64,000 nucleotides of DNA from Rhizobium sp. L1K21 (GTDB taxonomy: Bacteria > Pseudomonadota > Alphaproteobacteria > Rhizobiales > Rhizobiaceae), in the NCBI RefSeq assembly GCF_024055895.1, contig NZ_JAMXLE010000001.1:806001-870000 (forward strand), in the 5' to 3' direction. The translations under genes and the position numbers were made by a program. The first letter of the stretch is position 1. Every line of letters begins with the position of its first letter. This document shows, piece by piece, positions 54,658-63,451 of the stretch. The notes below the pieces were generated by a model. It was not told the DNA's origin, did not search any database, and saw only the letters and a program-made list of their open reading frames with translations.

Positions 54658-56574
54658 CTACACCTGCCACCTCCCATCCTTCTTCATGGTCTCGATTTCG
54701 CGGATGGCCTTCTCGCGCTGGCGTTCGCGGCGGATGATCTCTGAGACTGCTGCGTCGTCTGACTTATCTGTGTAGCGGAATTCGCTGTCAGCGTAGCGGT
54801 TGATTTCCTGCAGCACGATATCGATGGTGATCGGTCCGCGCAGCGCCTCGATCATGGCCTTCTTCTCATCGTAGGGTTTGTGCATAAAGGATTCCGGGGT
54901 TTCGAACCATTCGTCCGGTAATTCCACATCCATGGTGCGCATCTTGATGGCATCGGTGATGTTCTTGATGGCGCGACCGGTGAAGCGTGGCTCGGCCTGT
55001 TTGATGCGATGGAGATAGGTGCCGATATCGGCAAGCGTCTTGACCGCGCCGATTTCCTTCTCGAAAGTATCCCAGACGGCGCGTAAGCCTTCTTCCTGCG
55101 GGCGCGTGTAGCTCGAATAGGCTTCCGACACCGCCTTTTGAATTTGCTGAGCGGCAAAAAGTTCATGATCGCCCAGCGGAATCCTGTGGTTCTTGCCGGC
55201 AAGCAGGGCGAATATGTCAATATAGTCGTCGCGTGTTTGCGGGCCGTCCACCAGCCAGCGGGCACCTGCGCGCTGGCGCAGCGCATCATCGACATTTTCG
55301 GGATAGTTGGAGAACATGCCGAAAGAGCAATTGCCGCGCACAACGGTGGATGCACCGGCGAAACTCTCCATCAGCACTGCGGTTACTTCCTGCTGACCGG
55401 CAGAGGCGCGGTCGTCGGAGCGTTTGGCGGCCACCTGGTCGATATCGTCAATCGTGCCGAAGCCGATGGCGCGCGGGCTCATTACATTGTTGATGAATTC
55501 CTTGGCGTTCTGACCGGATTTTCCCTGATAGGAAGAAATCTGGTCGACGCCGAAATTTTCATAATGGAAAGCATAGCCCGCGACCTCACAATAATCGTTC
55601 AGCAGGCCCGCGATCATCTGGATCAGGATCGTCTTGCCGGTTCCCGGATTACCGTCGCCGATGAAGGTGAAGAGGAAGCCACCGAGCTCGACAAACGGGT
55701 TCATCTGCCGGTCGAAATCGTAGGCCATCAGCATCTTGGCAAGCTTGAGCGCCTGATATTTGGCGATGTGATTGCCGATGATTTCGTTCGGTTTCTTGAA
55801 GCTCATCACCAGCGGCTTGCGCTTGGTGCCGGGTGCGACATCGAAGCCGTTCAGATCGAAATCATCCTGATCGATGCGAATATGGGTGTTTTCGAAGCTC
55901 GCCAGACTGGTGAAGCGCGCCTTGCGGGAAATCAGTCCCTCAAGGGCCTCACGCACGAAGGCTTTGGCGCGGGCCGTCATGGCGGTTTCGTCGGGCGAAC
56001 CGGCAATAGCCTTGTCGAGGCCGGAGATCAGCGATTTCAGCGCATCCTGCGGCGTGTCGAACAGGAAATCCGGCTCATGCGTGTCGTTGACCGGCTCCGT
56101 TTCGCCATCGATTTTAACACCGAGATAGGCACTAAAGGTGAAGGCTGCGATATAGGCGGATGCGGCCAGGAGTGACTTGAACCGTGTTGCCTCATCCCCG
56201 GCGAGTGGAGCTGATGCATTGCGGCTTTTGAGCGTTTCCAGATCGGTCTGTTCGGCGAAGACATCGGCTATGGCCAGCGCAATCTGCAGGCCACGCCGGG
56301 CGCGATAGAGCAGCGTGTGCTGCGCAATGGTCATCAACGGATCGCCGGGGGGAATGGACTGGATTGTCCGGGCGAGTTCCACCTCGCGGGTGCGGCGCGT
56401 TGGCGTGGAAGACACAGTGGAAATGAAACGGCGACCTGTGCCGGCAAGCGCACTTTTCGCGCCCGGATCATCCGCTTCAATGATCACCATGCGCGTCACC
56501 AGCGATTGTGCGGCTGCCTGATGTTTGGCGATATCGTCTTCGTGGATCGTGGTGAGGCCTGCATTGAGCGCCAT
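54658..56574 (-). CDS. AAA-family ATPase of an uncharacterised operon
   Basis: This 638-residue protein has an N-terminal helical region (1-230) and an AAA ATPase core with Walker A GDGNPGTGKTILIQMIAGLL (about residue 315), Walker B IGFGTIDDIDQVAA, a sensor 1 asparagine in GMFSNYPENVDDALRQRAGARWLVDGP with an arginine-finger-like RQRAGAR, and a C-terminal lid with ITDAIKMRTMDVELPDEWFETPE. It should remodel protein partners using ATP. GAGGAG precedes ATG 56574, 10 bases after the upstream unknown gene. The neighbours are a coiled-coil protein and DUF2333. The toxin-antitoxin pair begins right after its stop. Confidence 0.85.
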   Translation of the reverse strand: MALNAGLTTIHEDDIAKHQAAAQSLVTRMVIIEADDPGAKSALAGTGRRFISTVSSTPTRRTREVELARTIQSIPPGDPLMTIAQHTLLYRARRGLQIALAIADVFAEQTDLETLKSRNASAPLAGDEATRFKSLLAASAYIAAFTFSAYLGVKIDGETEPVNDTHEPDFLFDTPQDALKSLISGLDKAIAGSPDETAMTARAKAFVREALEGLISRKARFTSLASFENTHIRIDQDDFDLNGFDVAPGTKRKPLVMSFKKPNEIIGNHIAKYQALKLAKMLMAYDFDRQMNPFVELGGFLFTFIGDGNPGTGKTILIQMIAGLLNDYCEVAGYAFHYENFGVDQISSYQGKSGQNAKEFINNVMSPRAIGFGTIDDIDQVAAKRSDDRASAGQQEVTAVLMESFAGASTVVRGNCSFGMFSNYPENVDDALRQRAGARWLVDGPQTRDDYIDIFALLAGKNHRIPLGDHELFAAQQIQKAVSEAYSSYTRPQEEGLRAVWDTFEKEIGAVKTLADIGTYLHRIKQAEPRFTGRAIKNITDAIKMRTMDVELPDEWFETPESFMHKPYDEKKAMIEALRGPITIDIVLQEINRYADSEFRYTDKSDDAAVSEIIRRERQREKAIREIETMKKDGRWQV

Positions 56575-56584
56575 GATTTTCTCC

Positions 56585-57718
56585 TCACACCTGGCTGACG
56601 ATATTGTGGCCCGAAATCACGTGGACCTTGTAGCCTGCAAAGATGTTGTCGGCCTCGCCCTCGGCATAGAGCGCCTGATAGGCATCGTGGGGAACGAGGG
56701 CATGTTTTTCATAAAGGCTGACGCCTTGCCGGGTGGCTTCCAGATCGTCGGTATTGATGTGGAATTCTTCTTCCGCCGGTGTGGATGAAAACCAGCCGCT
56801 TTTGGCCGGCTTCTCGTTTTTGGAAAAGACTTCCTGCACGGTCCAGGTCAGAACCCAGGCGTTTTCGGGCTTGCGCACCTTGGAAATGATATCGTTCACG
56901 CGGGCATTGTTTTCCGTAATACCGGCTGAATAGAAGGGGCCGAGAATGGCGCGCTGCAGGCGCTTGGGATGCAGGTCGGCAAAATCCCGGTCGAGGTTCC
57001 GGGCGATTGTCAGTGGTGACAGGCCGTAGGCGCTGTTCTTTTCAGCAAACGCGTCGAAGGGTTTGGCAAGCTCGGGGTTTAAAAGTCCTCCAACGGGCAA
57101 CTGGATCTCGACATCCTCATTCAGCGTGCCATCTTTCGTCACCAGAATGTCGGCGATTTTCGGAGACGAATCCTCTGTCACCAGCGCGTAGATGATTGGC
57201 AGCATCTGCGAGCCGTCAAACGTTGCCCACCGCACCCCATAGGCAGGGCGACGCGTCTTGGTGTTGACGTCGACATTCACCGTTTCGGGCAGGATGAAGG
57301 GCGAAAAAAGCTGGCCTTTACCGATTTCCTCAAGGTAGAGCCGCTCGGCCATGCGGGCTTGCAGATCGGATGGGAAGGACTTCTGGCGCAGAATGAAATC
57401 GGCCATCTCCTCGCGCAGCAGGTCGGCTGCGGGAATGGCGGAGAGGCGTTCGGGGGCGGTTTTGCGGTCGTTTTCCAATTCCAGCAGGTTCTGGAAAACC
57501 GGAAAACCGCTTTCTGCGCGGGAAATGCGGAACTGCTCCATAAAGCCGAGGCGATTGCGCCAGCAGGCAAAGGAGGTTGCCAATCGCTCCACATAAGGCC
57601 CCATGATCCGGCTCGCCCGGTTCACCTCGGTGTCCATCGAAAGAAACCGCTGCAAACCATCGAGCGCGGCTTCCATCGACTGGAAATAGTGTGCAGCGGT
57701 GGGGGACTGTTCGTTCAT
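56585..57718 (-). CDS. Conserved-looking unknown protein of the AAA operon (377 aa)
   Basis: This 377-residue soluble protein has a helical N-terminal half (MEAALDGLQRFLSMDTEVNRASRIMGPYVERLATSFACWRNRLGFMEQFRISRAESGFPVF) and a beta-rich C-terminal half (AYGVRWATFDGSQMLPIIYALVTEDSSPKIADILVTKDGTLNEDVEIQLPVGGLL, WVLTWTVQEVFSKNEKPAKSGWFSSTPAEEEFHINTDDLEATRQGVSLYEKHALVPHDAYQAL). No motif for catalysis is seen. It sits between the coiled-coil gene (17 bases) and the AAA gene (10 bases), so it is a fixed partner of both. The family is not recognised. Confidence 0.72.
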   Translation of the reverse strand: MNEQSPTAAHYFQSMEAALDGLQRFLSMDTEVNRASRIMGPYVERLATSFACWRNRLGFMEQFRISRAESGFPVFQNLLELENDRKTAPERLSAIPAADLLREEMADFILRQKSFPSDLQARMAERLYLEEIGKGQLFSPFILPETVNVDVNTKTRRPAYGVRWATFDGSQMLPIIYALVTEDSSPKIADILVTKDGTLNEDVEIQLPVGGLLNPELAKPFDAFAEKNSAYGLSPLTIARNLDRDFADLHPKRLQRAILGPFYSAGITENNARVNDIISKVRKPENAWVLTWTVQEVFSKNEKPAKSGWFSSTPAEEEFHINTDDLEATRQGVSLYEKHALVPHDAYQALYAEGEADNIFAGYKVHVISGHNIVSQV

Positions 57719-57735
57719 TTCAGATGCCGAAGACC

Positions 57736-58824
57736 TTATTTCTGCACGTAGTCAGCGGCGTTGTGCTTATCCATCACGTCCTTGAAGCGGCGGGCAAAAG
57801 CATCGTCTGCGAGCTTCTTGCGGCGTTGAATATCCTGGGTGGAGAGCATGTTCTTCTCATGCATTTCCAAGAGGTCGCCAATGTGGCTCTGGGCAGCGGC
57901 GCCAATACCGGCCATGGTCTCTTCAGCGGCCGTGTCCACCTGGCTGCCGAGCGTGTTGATGCGGTGGGCAACGTCCTGCTGGGCTGCGGTTTTCAGCGAG
58001 TCTTCCAGCGCCTTGTACAGCACGATGCGCTGCTCGGTATCGATGGTCAGCTTGTTGATCAGCGTGTTTTGCGCGGCAATCTGGTTGTTCAGCGAATCCA
58101 CGAAGGTCTGGAACATTGAGGTGTAGCGCTCCAGCGTCTGGCTTTCGGCCAGAAGCTCCTGCTCTTTGGCCTGCATCTGGTTATATTCGGTCGCCATGGC
58201 CGAGCGCTCGCTTTCCAGGTCTGCGCGGGTCTGCTGGTCGGTGGAGGAGGCGATCTTGTTTTCAATGTCCATGAGCATTGGATTGAGTTCTTCAATGCGC
58301 TTTTGCGTCTGTTCAAGTGCGTCCAAGGTTGACTTGCGGCGCTCGATCACCTGTTTCAGGCTGGTTTCGGAATTGGCGTAGCGCTCTTCGAGTACGCTTT
58401 TCTGCTCGCGCAGAATGCCGACGATCGTGTCTGACTTGGCAAGCAATTCCTGCAGGTTACCGGCCAGCGACATGTTGCGCACACGGTCGGTGCGCATGCG
58501 CTGGGCGCGCTGCTTTGAGAAAATGCCGACGAACTTCTCATAACCGGAGAAGGTCTTCATGCTTTCGAATTCTTCGCCGAAGACGTTGGTCGCATCTTCC
58601 AGCCCGATGATCAGGTCGGCAATATTGGCCTCCATCACCTTCTGCTGTTTCAGCACATCCTGAATGCGGGCGTTTTCGATATCGAAATTGGCATCGCCGA
58701 TTTTCGTTTCGGCCTTGGAAAATTCGTCGAGAACCTTGCCGGATTGTTCGAGCTTGCCGCGCATCTCGCTGACAACAGAACGGGTCTTTTCGATTTCGGA
58801 ATCGAGCGATTGAAGCGTTGCCAT
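57736..58824 (-). CDS. Long coiled-coil protein leading the AAA operon
   Basis: This 362-residue protein starts at ATG 58824 behind AGGGGACG. It is nearly all helix with heptads from about 1-60 and 120-270 (LEERYANSETSLKQVIERRKSTLDALEQTQKRIEELNPMLMDIENKIASSTDQQTRADLESERSAMATEYNQMQAKEQELLAESQTLERYTSMFQTFVDSL). There is no signal peptide or membrane helix. The overall helical build and central LxNKL-type region recall TelA-like toxic-anion-resistance proteins, but the match is weak. It is the first of five co-directional genes and may be a scaffold for the AAA ATPase. Confidence 0.75.
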   Translation of the reverse strand: MATLQSLDSEIEKTRSVVSEMRGKLEQSGKVLDEFSKAETKIGDANFDIENARIQDVLKQQKVMEANIADLIIGLEDATNVFGEEFESMKTFSGYEKFVGIFSKQRAQRMRTDRVRNMSLAGNLQELLAKSDTIVGILREQKSVLEERYANSETSLKQVIERRKSTLDALEQTQKRIEELNPMLMDIENKIASSTDQQTRADLESERSAMATEYNQMQAKEQELLAESQTLERYTSMFQTFVDSLNNQIAAQNTLINKLTIDTEQRIVLYKALEDSLKTAAQQDVAHRINTLGSQVDTAAEETMAGIGAAAQSHIGDLLEMHEKNMLSTQDIQRRKKLADDAFARRFKDVMDKHNAADYVQK

Positions 58825-58972
58825 ATTGCGTCCCCTGAAAAATCTGACTGGCGCGAGATTAGCGGATGTGGTGGAGGTGACAAACTCCCAATCGCGCAAT
58901 CCCCGGAAGTTTATTTGGATACGCCGGAGCAACGTTCAAGAGGTGGACTTTATTCCCTTGCTGGCGGGGGTC

Positions 58973-59764
58973 TCAGCGGCAGTAGCGATATCCGCGCGAC
59001 CGCTCCAGAATATCGATATGGAAGTGCGTTTTGTGCGCATCGTCGCTGCCGGGCCCGAGAACCGTGGTGAAATAGAGGCAGGCGGTGGCTCTGGCGGCCC
59101 GCTGGAACGCCCCTTGAAGGGTCGAATCGGTGTCGCGCGCTTCAACATCAAGACGCTTTCCGCTGGCAAAGCGGAAGCCGCCAATGTCGATTGCATTGCC
59201 ATGGGCATGTTCGGATATTTTGCCCGTCTTGGCATTGTTGCGTTTGCGGCAAACGTAGTCGGAGGCGTTTTCAATCACCGTCAGCTTGTCGCCGGAGAGG
59301 GCGACTTTCGCAGCGGGCAAGACGCTGTCTTTGGTCCACCGGGAAAGCTGGAGTGCGGTCTGGCAGCGCAGTTTTGCCTCCGGTATCACCTTGATGCCGG
59401 GCAGCACTTCACTGAGGATGATCGGCTTGTCGATCCCGCAACCGTCCCCGTCGTCGATCTGTTCAGCCGTTTTGAACGCCGCACCTTCAGCCCTGAGATC
59501 GCTCAGGCATTGGGCGAGCTCTTTTAGGTCTTCTTTTTCAAGTTTTGCGACAGGTGCCTTCGGCTCTTCCGTCTCTTGATCGGTGCTTTCGGGCGAGGGC
59601 TTATCTGTGCTTTCCGAACTCGGCGATGTGGGGGTCGGGACTGGGAGCGAGGCAGGTGCTGGCGTTTCCAACTTCGGCCTTTCCTGCGGGATCGGAATAT
59701 CCTCAGCCGCTGCCCCTTGAGCCAGTGCCAGTGCCGTGACGGCTATCAATATCCACTTTGTCAT
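58973..59764 (-). CDS. Secreted extensin-like-domain protein
   Basis: This 263-residue protein starts at ATG 59764 behind GAAGGA and has a signal peptide (KWILIAVTALALAQGAAAED), a Pro/Ser/Thr-rich linker to about residue 70, and an extensin-like C-terminal domain (PF06904 type) with CGIDKPIILSEVLPGIKVIPEAKLRCQTALQLSRW, the histidines in SEHAHGNAIDIGGF and the terminal HFHIDILERSRGYRYCR. The His/Asp pattern resembles LAS/M15-type peptidoglycan peptidases, so a cell-wall role is likely. It is separated from the AAA operon by about 150 bases and is divergent from trpL. Confidence 0.85.
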   Translation of the reverse strand: MTKWILIAVTALALAQGAAAEDIPIPQERPKLETPAPASLPVPTPTSPSSESTDKPSPESTDQETEEPKAPVAKLEKEDLKELAQCLSDLRAEGAAFKTAEQIDDGDGCGIDKPIILSEVLPGIKVIPEAKLRCQTALQLSRWTKDSVLPAAKVALSGDKLTVIENASDYVCRKRNNAKTGKISEHAHGNAIDIGGFRFASGKRLDVEARDTDSTLQGAFQRAARATACLYFTTVLGPGSDDAHKTHFHIDILERSRGYRYCR

Positions 59765-59915
59765 CGCCATTCCTTCTCGGGCCTTCGTGGAATGGAAATG
59801 AAGCGGGAGCGGGATTGTTCGTTTCAAAAAATGTTACGGTCATAAATAAAAGAGGCCAAGGTGAAGGCTTTCACCAGCCTTGCAGGGCGCGGCACCTGAA
59901 TTTTCCCCAAGGCTC

Positions 59916-59943
59916 TTGCGATTTCAACAAAGCCACGCTAACA
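59916..59943 (+). promoter_or_regulatory. Probable trp promoter
   Basis: TTGCGA, a 16-base spacer and CTAACA lie so that transcription would begin at or within a few bases of the trpL ATG (59953). A leaderless trpL transcript is what is known for Sinorhizobium trp. Confidence 0.55.
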
Positions 59944-59952
59944 CTTTTCGCC

Positions 59953-59997
59953 ATGATCAAGACGCTGAACATTGCTAACTGGTGGTGGGCTCGCTAA
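59953..59997 (+). CDS. trpL: trp leader peptide (14 aa)
   Basis: The frame encodes MIKTLNIANWWWAR. Three consecutive tryptophans just before the stop make it a classical attenuation sensor: ribosome stalling at low charged tRNA-Trp favours the antiterminator. It is almost the same design as the rhizobial peTrpL peptide. The promoter places it at the very 5' end of the transcript, so translation is probably leaderless. It is followed by the attenuator and trpE(G). Confidence 0.9.
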   Translation: MIKTLNIANWWWAR

Positions 59998-59998
59998 A

Positions 59999-60067
59999 GG
60001 CGGCCGTGACCAGTCATGTGAAGCGTTAAGCTACAAGCCGCCCCGAGAACCTCAGGCGGCTTTTTTT
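59999..60067 (+). promoter_or_regulatory. trp attenuator (antiterminator and terminator)
   Basis: The terminator is AAGCCGCC (60035-60042) with GGCGGCTT (60055-60062) and seven T. GGCGGC at 59999-60004, right after the leader stop, can pair with the GCCGCC arm instead and so disrupt the terminator. When termination occurs, the released leader RNA of about 115 nt corresponds to the rnTrpL small RNA described in Sinorhizobium. Confidence 0.88.
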
Positions 60068-60111
60068 GTGTCTGGCTGCCTGAGGAAGGGGCCAGATAAG
60101 GAAGAGGGACT

Positions 60112-62301
60112 ATGAGTACGCGGGTTTTGGACGACGGTTCGGAGGCATATGTCACAAAGGGTGGCGTGACAGTCGTCCGCCAGCGGCGCGAGGTCGACTA
60201 TAGCGATGCGCTTTCCAGCTATATCGACATGCTGGATGAGCGCCGCGGCGCGGCTTTGTCGTCCAATTATGAATATCCCGGCCGTTACACCCGCTGGGAT
60301 ACGGCCATCGTCGATCCGCCGGTCGGTATTTCCTCTTTCGGACGCAATGTCTGGGTGGAAGCCTATAATGAGCGCGGCGAGGTCATTCTTGACTTTATAG
60401 CCGGTGCGCTTGCCAAGGTCGGCGAGTTGACGATGGGAGAGCGAACCGCTCGTCGGCTTGATCTGAGCGTCAACGAGCCTGATCGGACATTCACGGAAGA
60501 AGAACGGTCGAAAATGCCGACGGTCTTCACCGCCATTCGTGCCATCACCGAGCTTTTCCATTCCAAGGAAGATGCCAGCATCGGCCTTTACGGCGCTTTC
60601 GGCTATGATCTCGCCTTCCAGTTCGATGCCATCAAACTGCAGCTCGAGCGGCCCAAGGATCAGCGCGACATGGTGCTTTTCCTTCCCGACGAAGTGCTGG
60701 TGGTGGATAACTATTCGGCGCGCGCCTGGGTCGACCGTTACGATTTCGAGATGGGCGGCAAGACCACCAAAGGCAAGGCGGGCGACATTCCGGCAGAGCC
60801 GTTCAAACAAACGGACTCCATTCCGCCGCGCAGCGACCATCAGGTCGGCGAATATGCAAAACTGGTGGTGAAGGCCAAGGAGAGTTTCCGCAAGGGTGAT
60901 CTTTTCGAAGTGGTGCCGGGGCAGAAGTTCATGGAGCGCTGCGAAAGCAAGCCATCGCAGATTTCCCGGCGGCTGAAGGAAATCAACCCGTCGCCCTATT
61001 CCTTCTTCATCAATCTCGGAAACCAGGAATATCTGGTTGGTGCCTCGCCTGAAATGTTTGTGCGTGTGACCGGCCGGCGCATCGAAACATGCCCGATCTC
61101 CGGGACGATCAAACGCGGTGAAGATGCCATTGCCGATAGCGAGCAGATCCTGAAGCTGCTCAATTCGAAGAAAGATGAGTCCGAACTGACCATGTGTTCG
61201 GATGTGGACCGCAACGACAAGTCGCGTGTTTGCGAGCCGGGTTCGGTGAAGGTGATCGGCCGTCGCCAGATCGAGATGTATTCGCGCCTCATCCACACTG
61301 TGGACCATATCGAGGGGCGGCTGCGGGAAGATATGGACGCCTTTGACGGTTTCCTCTCGCATGCCTGGGCGGTGACAGTGACGGGTGCGCCGAAACTGTG
61401 GGCCATGCGGTTTATCGAAAATCATGAAAAGAGCCCGCGCGCCTGGTATGGCGGGGCCATTGGCATGGTGGGCTTTAATGGTGATATGAATACCGGCCTG
61501 ACGCTGCGCACCGTTCGCATCAAGAACGGCATTGCCGAGGTGCGTGCGGGTGCCACGCTTCTCAATGATTCCAATCCGGAAGAGGAAGAAGCAGAAACGG
61601 AACTGAAAGCTTCAGCCATGATTTCAGCCATTCGCGATGCCGGTGCCGGCAATTCTTCAAAAGCCTCTCGCGAGGCGGCGAAGGTGGGCAGCGGAGTGAA
61701 AATCCTGTTGGTGGATCACGAGGATTCCTTCGTGCATACGCTTGCCAACTATTTCCGCCAGACCGGCGCGACGGTCACGACCGTACGCTCACCGGTGGCC
61801 GATGATGTGTTTGATCGGATTGATCCTGATCTTGTTGTGCTGTCGCCGGGGCCGGGCTCTCCGCAGGATTTCGATACCAAGACGACGATCAAGAAGGCGC
61901 GGTCACGCTCGCTTCCAATCTTCGGCGTCTGCCTCGGGCTTCAGGCGCTTGCCGAGGCCTATGGCGGTGAGCTGCGCCAACTTGCCATTCCCATGCATGG
62001 AAAGCCGTCGCGGATCCGGGTGCTGGAGCAGGGGACTGTATTTTCGGGTCTTTCGAAAGATATCACCGTTGGACGGTATCACTCCATTTTCGCCGATCCT
62101 TCGACCCTGCACCCCGATTTCATGATCACGGCAGAAAGCGAAGACGGAACGATCATGGGGATTGAGCATTCCAAAGAGCCGGTTGCCGCCGTTCAGTTCC
62201 ATCCCGAATCCATCATGACACTCGGTCAGGACGCCGGCATGCGCATGATTGAAAACGTGGTGGCGCATCTGTCCAAACGGGCGCGCGTGAAAGCGGCTTA
62301 A
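60112..62301 (+). CDS. trpE: Fused anthranilate synthase TrpE(G)
   Basis: This 729-residue protein fuses the chorismate-binding TrpE part (residues about 1-520) to a TrpG glutamine amidotransferase (about 535-729). TrpE marks: [74 protein letters not shown]. TrpG marks: [22 protein letters not shown], the nucleophile in [13 protein letters not shown] and FHPESIM. The fusion is characteristic of Rhizobiales. It makes anthranilate from chorismate and glutamine and is feedback-inhibited by Trp via the N-terminal LSS site. GGAAGAGGGACT precedes the ATG. It is controlled by the trpL attenuator and followed by a terminator. Confidence 0.96.
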   Translation: MSTRVLDDGSEAYVTKGGVTVVRQRREVDYSDALSSYIDMLDERRGAALSSNYEYPGRYTRWDTAIVDPPVGISSFGRNVWVEAYNERGEVILDFIAGALAKVGELTMGERTARRLDLSVNEPDRTFTEEERSKMPTVFTAIRAITELFHSKEDASIGLYGAFGYDLAFQFDAIKLQLERPKDQRDMVLFLPDEVLVVDNYSARAWVDRYDFEMGGKTTKGKAGDIPAEPFKQTDSIPPRSDHQVGEYAKLVVKAKESFRKGDLFEVVPGQKFMERCESKPSQISRRLKEINPSPYSFFINLGNQEYLVGASPEMFVRVTGRRIETCPISGTIKRGEDAIADSEQILKLLNSKKDESELTMCSDVDRNDKSRVCEPGSVKVIGRRQIEMYSRLIHTVDHIEGRLREDMDAFDGFLSHAWAVTVTGAPKLWAMRFIENHEKSPRAWYGGAIGMVGFNGDMNTGLTLRTVRIKNGIAEVRAGATLLNDSNPEEEEAETELKASAMISAIRDAGAGNSSKASREAAKVGSGVKILLVDHEDSFVHTLANYFRQTGATVTTVRSPVADDVFDRIDPDLVVLSPGPGSPQDFDTKTTIKKARSRSLPIFGVCLGLQALAEAYGGELRQLAIPMHGKPSRIRVLEQGTVFSGLSKDITVGRYHSIFADPSTLHPDFMITAESEDGTIMGIEHSKEPVAAVQFHPESIMTLGQDAGMRMIENVVAHLSKRARVKAA

Positions 62302-62323
62302 GCGCATTCAAACTATGCTGAGT

Positions 62324-62358
62324 GGGCAGCGGTGCCGTTCAACACCGCTGCCCTTTTT
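62324..62358 (+). terminator. Rho-independent terminator after trpE(G)
   Basis: GGGCAGCGGTG and CACCGCTGCCC form a perfect 11-bp stem with an 8-base loop, followed by five T. It sits just before the stop of the convergent YcnI gene. Confidence 0.92.
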
Positions 62359-62360
62359 GA

Positions 62361-62894
62361 TCAATGATGATGATGCGCCGGCTCTGTCACCATCAGCAAG
62401 GGAGCGGGATGTTTTAGCGCGTGCGGATCCTCTCCATCCTTGGCGATTTCATTCCATTCAAGTTTTTCATCTCCGCATGTTTGGGTGACGATGAAGGGCA
62501 GGGCCGTTCCGGCTTCAATGCCTGTGACTTTCCCTTGCATGGTAAATACATCGTAGAAGTCGTCCGGCAGGCTGCCGTCCTTCCAGATGATTTCCACAGG
62601 TCCCGATTTTACCTCAGTACCGTGATTTTCGTAGGTCTTTTGATAGTCGCCCTTGATGATCTCCAAAGTCCAGCCTGCCTTTGGCATCGGCTTGGCGAGA
62701 ATGAAACCCTCCGGCATTTTCACTGAAACCGCGTTGGTATCCTTGCCGTCGCAGCCATGCGGGATTTGCACTTGCGCCACGAAATAGCTTTCAGCAGCTG
62801 CTTCGCGTGTGACCAATGTTGAGTGGGCGAGAGCCTGTGTGGATGAAATCGCGGCAAGGCCAAGGGTGATCGTCATCAATTTGTTGAAGTTCAT
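62361..62894 (-). CDS. YcnI-like (DUF1775) periplasmic copper-associated protein
   Basis: This 177-residue protein starts at ATG 62894 behind GGAGAAA and has a signal peptide (FNKLMTITLGLAAISSTQALA) cleaved before a histidine (mature N-terminus HSTLVTREAA), as in YcnI, where the N-terminal His helps bind Cu(II). The DUF1775 core includes YFVAQVQIPHGCDGKDTNAVSVKMPEGFILAKPMPKAGWTLEI and a FIVTQTC strand. The C-terminus ends in four histidines. A role in periplasmic copper handling is likely. It follows a DUF2946-like gene on the same strand. Confidence 0.88.
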   Translation of the reverse strand: MNFNKLMTITLGLAAISSTQALAHSTLVTREAAAESYFVAQVQIPHGCDGKDTNAVSVKMPEGFILAKPMPKAGWTLEIIKGDYQKTYENHGTEVKSGPVEIIWKDGSLPDDFYDVFTMQGKVTGIEAGTALPFIVTQTCGDEKLEWNEIAKDGEDPHALKHPAPLLMVTEPAHHHH

Positions 62895-62969
62895 CGCATT
62901 TCTCCAAGGCGCACGGGTTCTTTGACAGCCGTGGCCAAAAATCTGTTGAAGTTTGATTTGTTTCGAGAT

Positions 62970-63326
62970 TCAGCCGATGAACGGTGGCGCACGGGACCGC
63001 GGCCTTGCTATCGCGGTCTTCTGCTCAGGTCCTTCGTACTTCCGGGAAAGCAGGCGTTTCCCGGCAATAGTAGATGGAAGGTATGTCTCGTAGTTGCAAT
63101 TTTGACTGAACAGAGAGTGGGAAAGTGTGCAGAATTCACAAGGATGCGACTGGTGTTCCGGCGCGCCGGGTTCCTGCCCTTGTGCACAAAGCGACGCAAA
63201 GCTTCCATCTGGAAGTTGATAGGCGACGTCATAATTGCCGGCGTGAACAAGCGGTGGCCTGTACGTGAAGCCAGCAAGCATCAGCGCAACAATAAACAGA
63301 AGTCTTATGACATGACCCCGGCGCAT
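62970..63326 (-). CDS. DUF2946-like small exported protein
   Basis: This 118-residue protein has one N-terminal hydrophobic segment (LLFIVALMLAGFTYRPPLVHA), probably a signal or anchor, then SLCAQGQEPGAPEHQSHPCEFCTLSHSLF, a Cys/His cluster (HPCEFCTLSH) that could bind copper. Small proteins of DUF2946 type are common next to periplasmic copper genes. It begins at ATG 63326 and precedes ycnI by 75 bases. The family assignment is by pattern only. Confidence 0.65.
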   Translation of the reverse strand: MRRGHVIRLLFIVALMLAGFTYRPPLVHAGNYDVAYQLPDGSFASLCAQGQEPGAPEHQSHPCEFCTLSHSLFSQNCNYETYLPSTIAGKRLLSRKYEGPEQKTAIARPRSRAPPFIG

Positions 63327-63451
63327 GAAATGCCGTCATTCCTTTAAAAGTTTACCGTCGCAGTTAGCTTATTTATCTGCCATTAACAACTGGCATTTTG
63401 CCCCGTCTCGCACTTGCCAATCAGTCACCTGCAATGGGACGAAATCTGCCT

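Noticed and set aside
60052-61425. A 457-codon minus-strand frame opposite trpE(G)
   Set aside because: It overlaps fully with conserved TrpE sequence and starts inside it; there is no ribosome-binding site or protein family.
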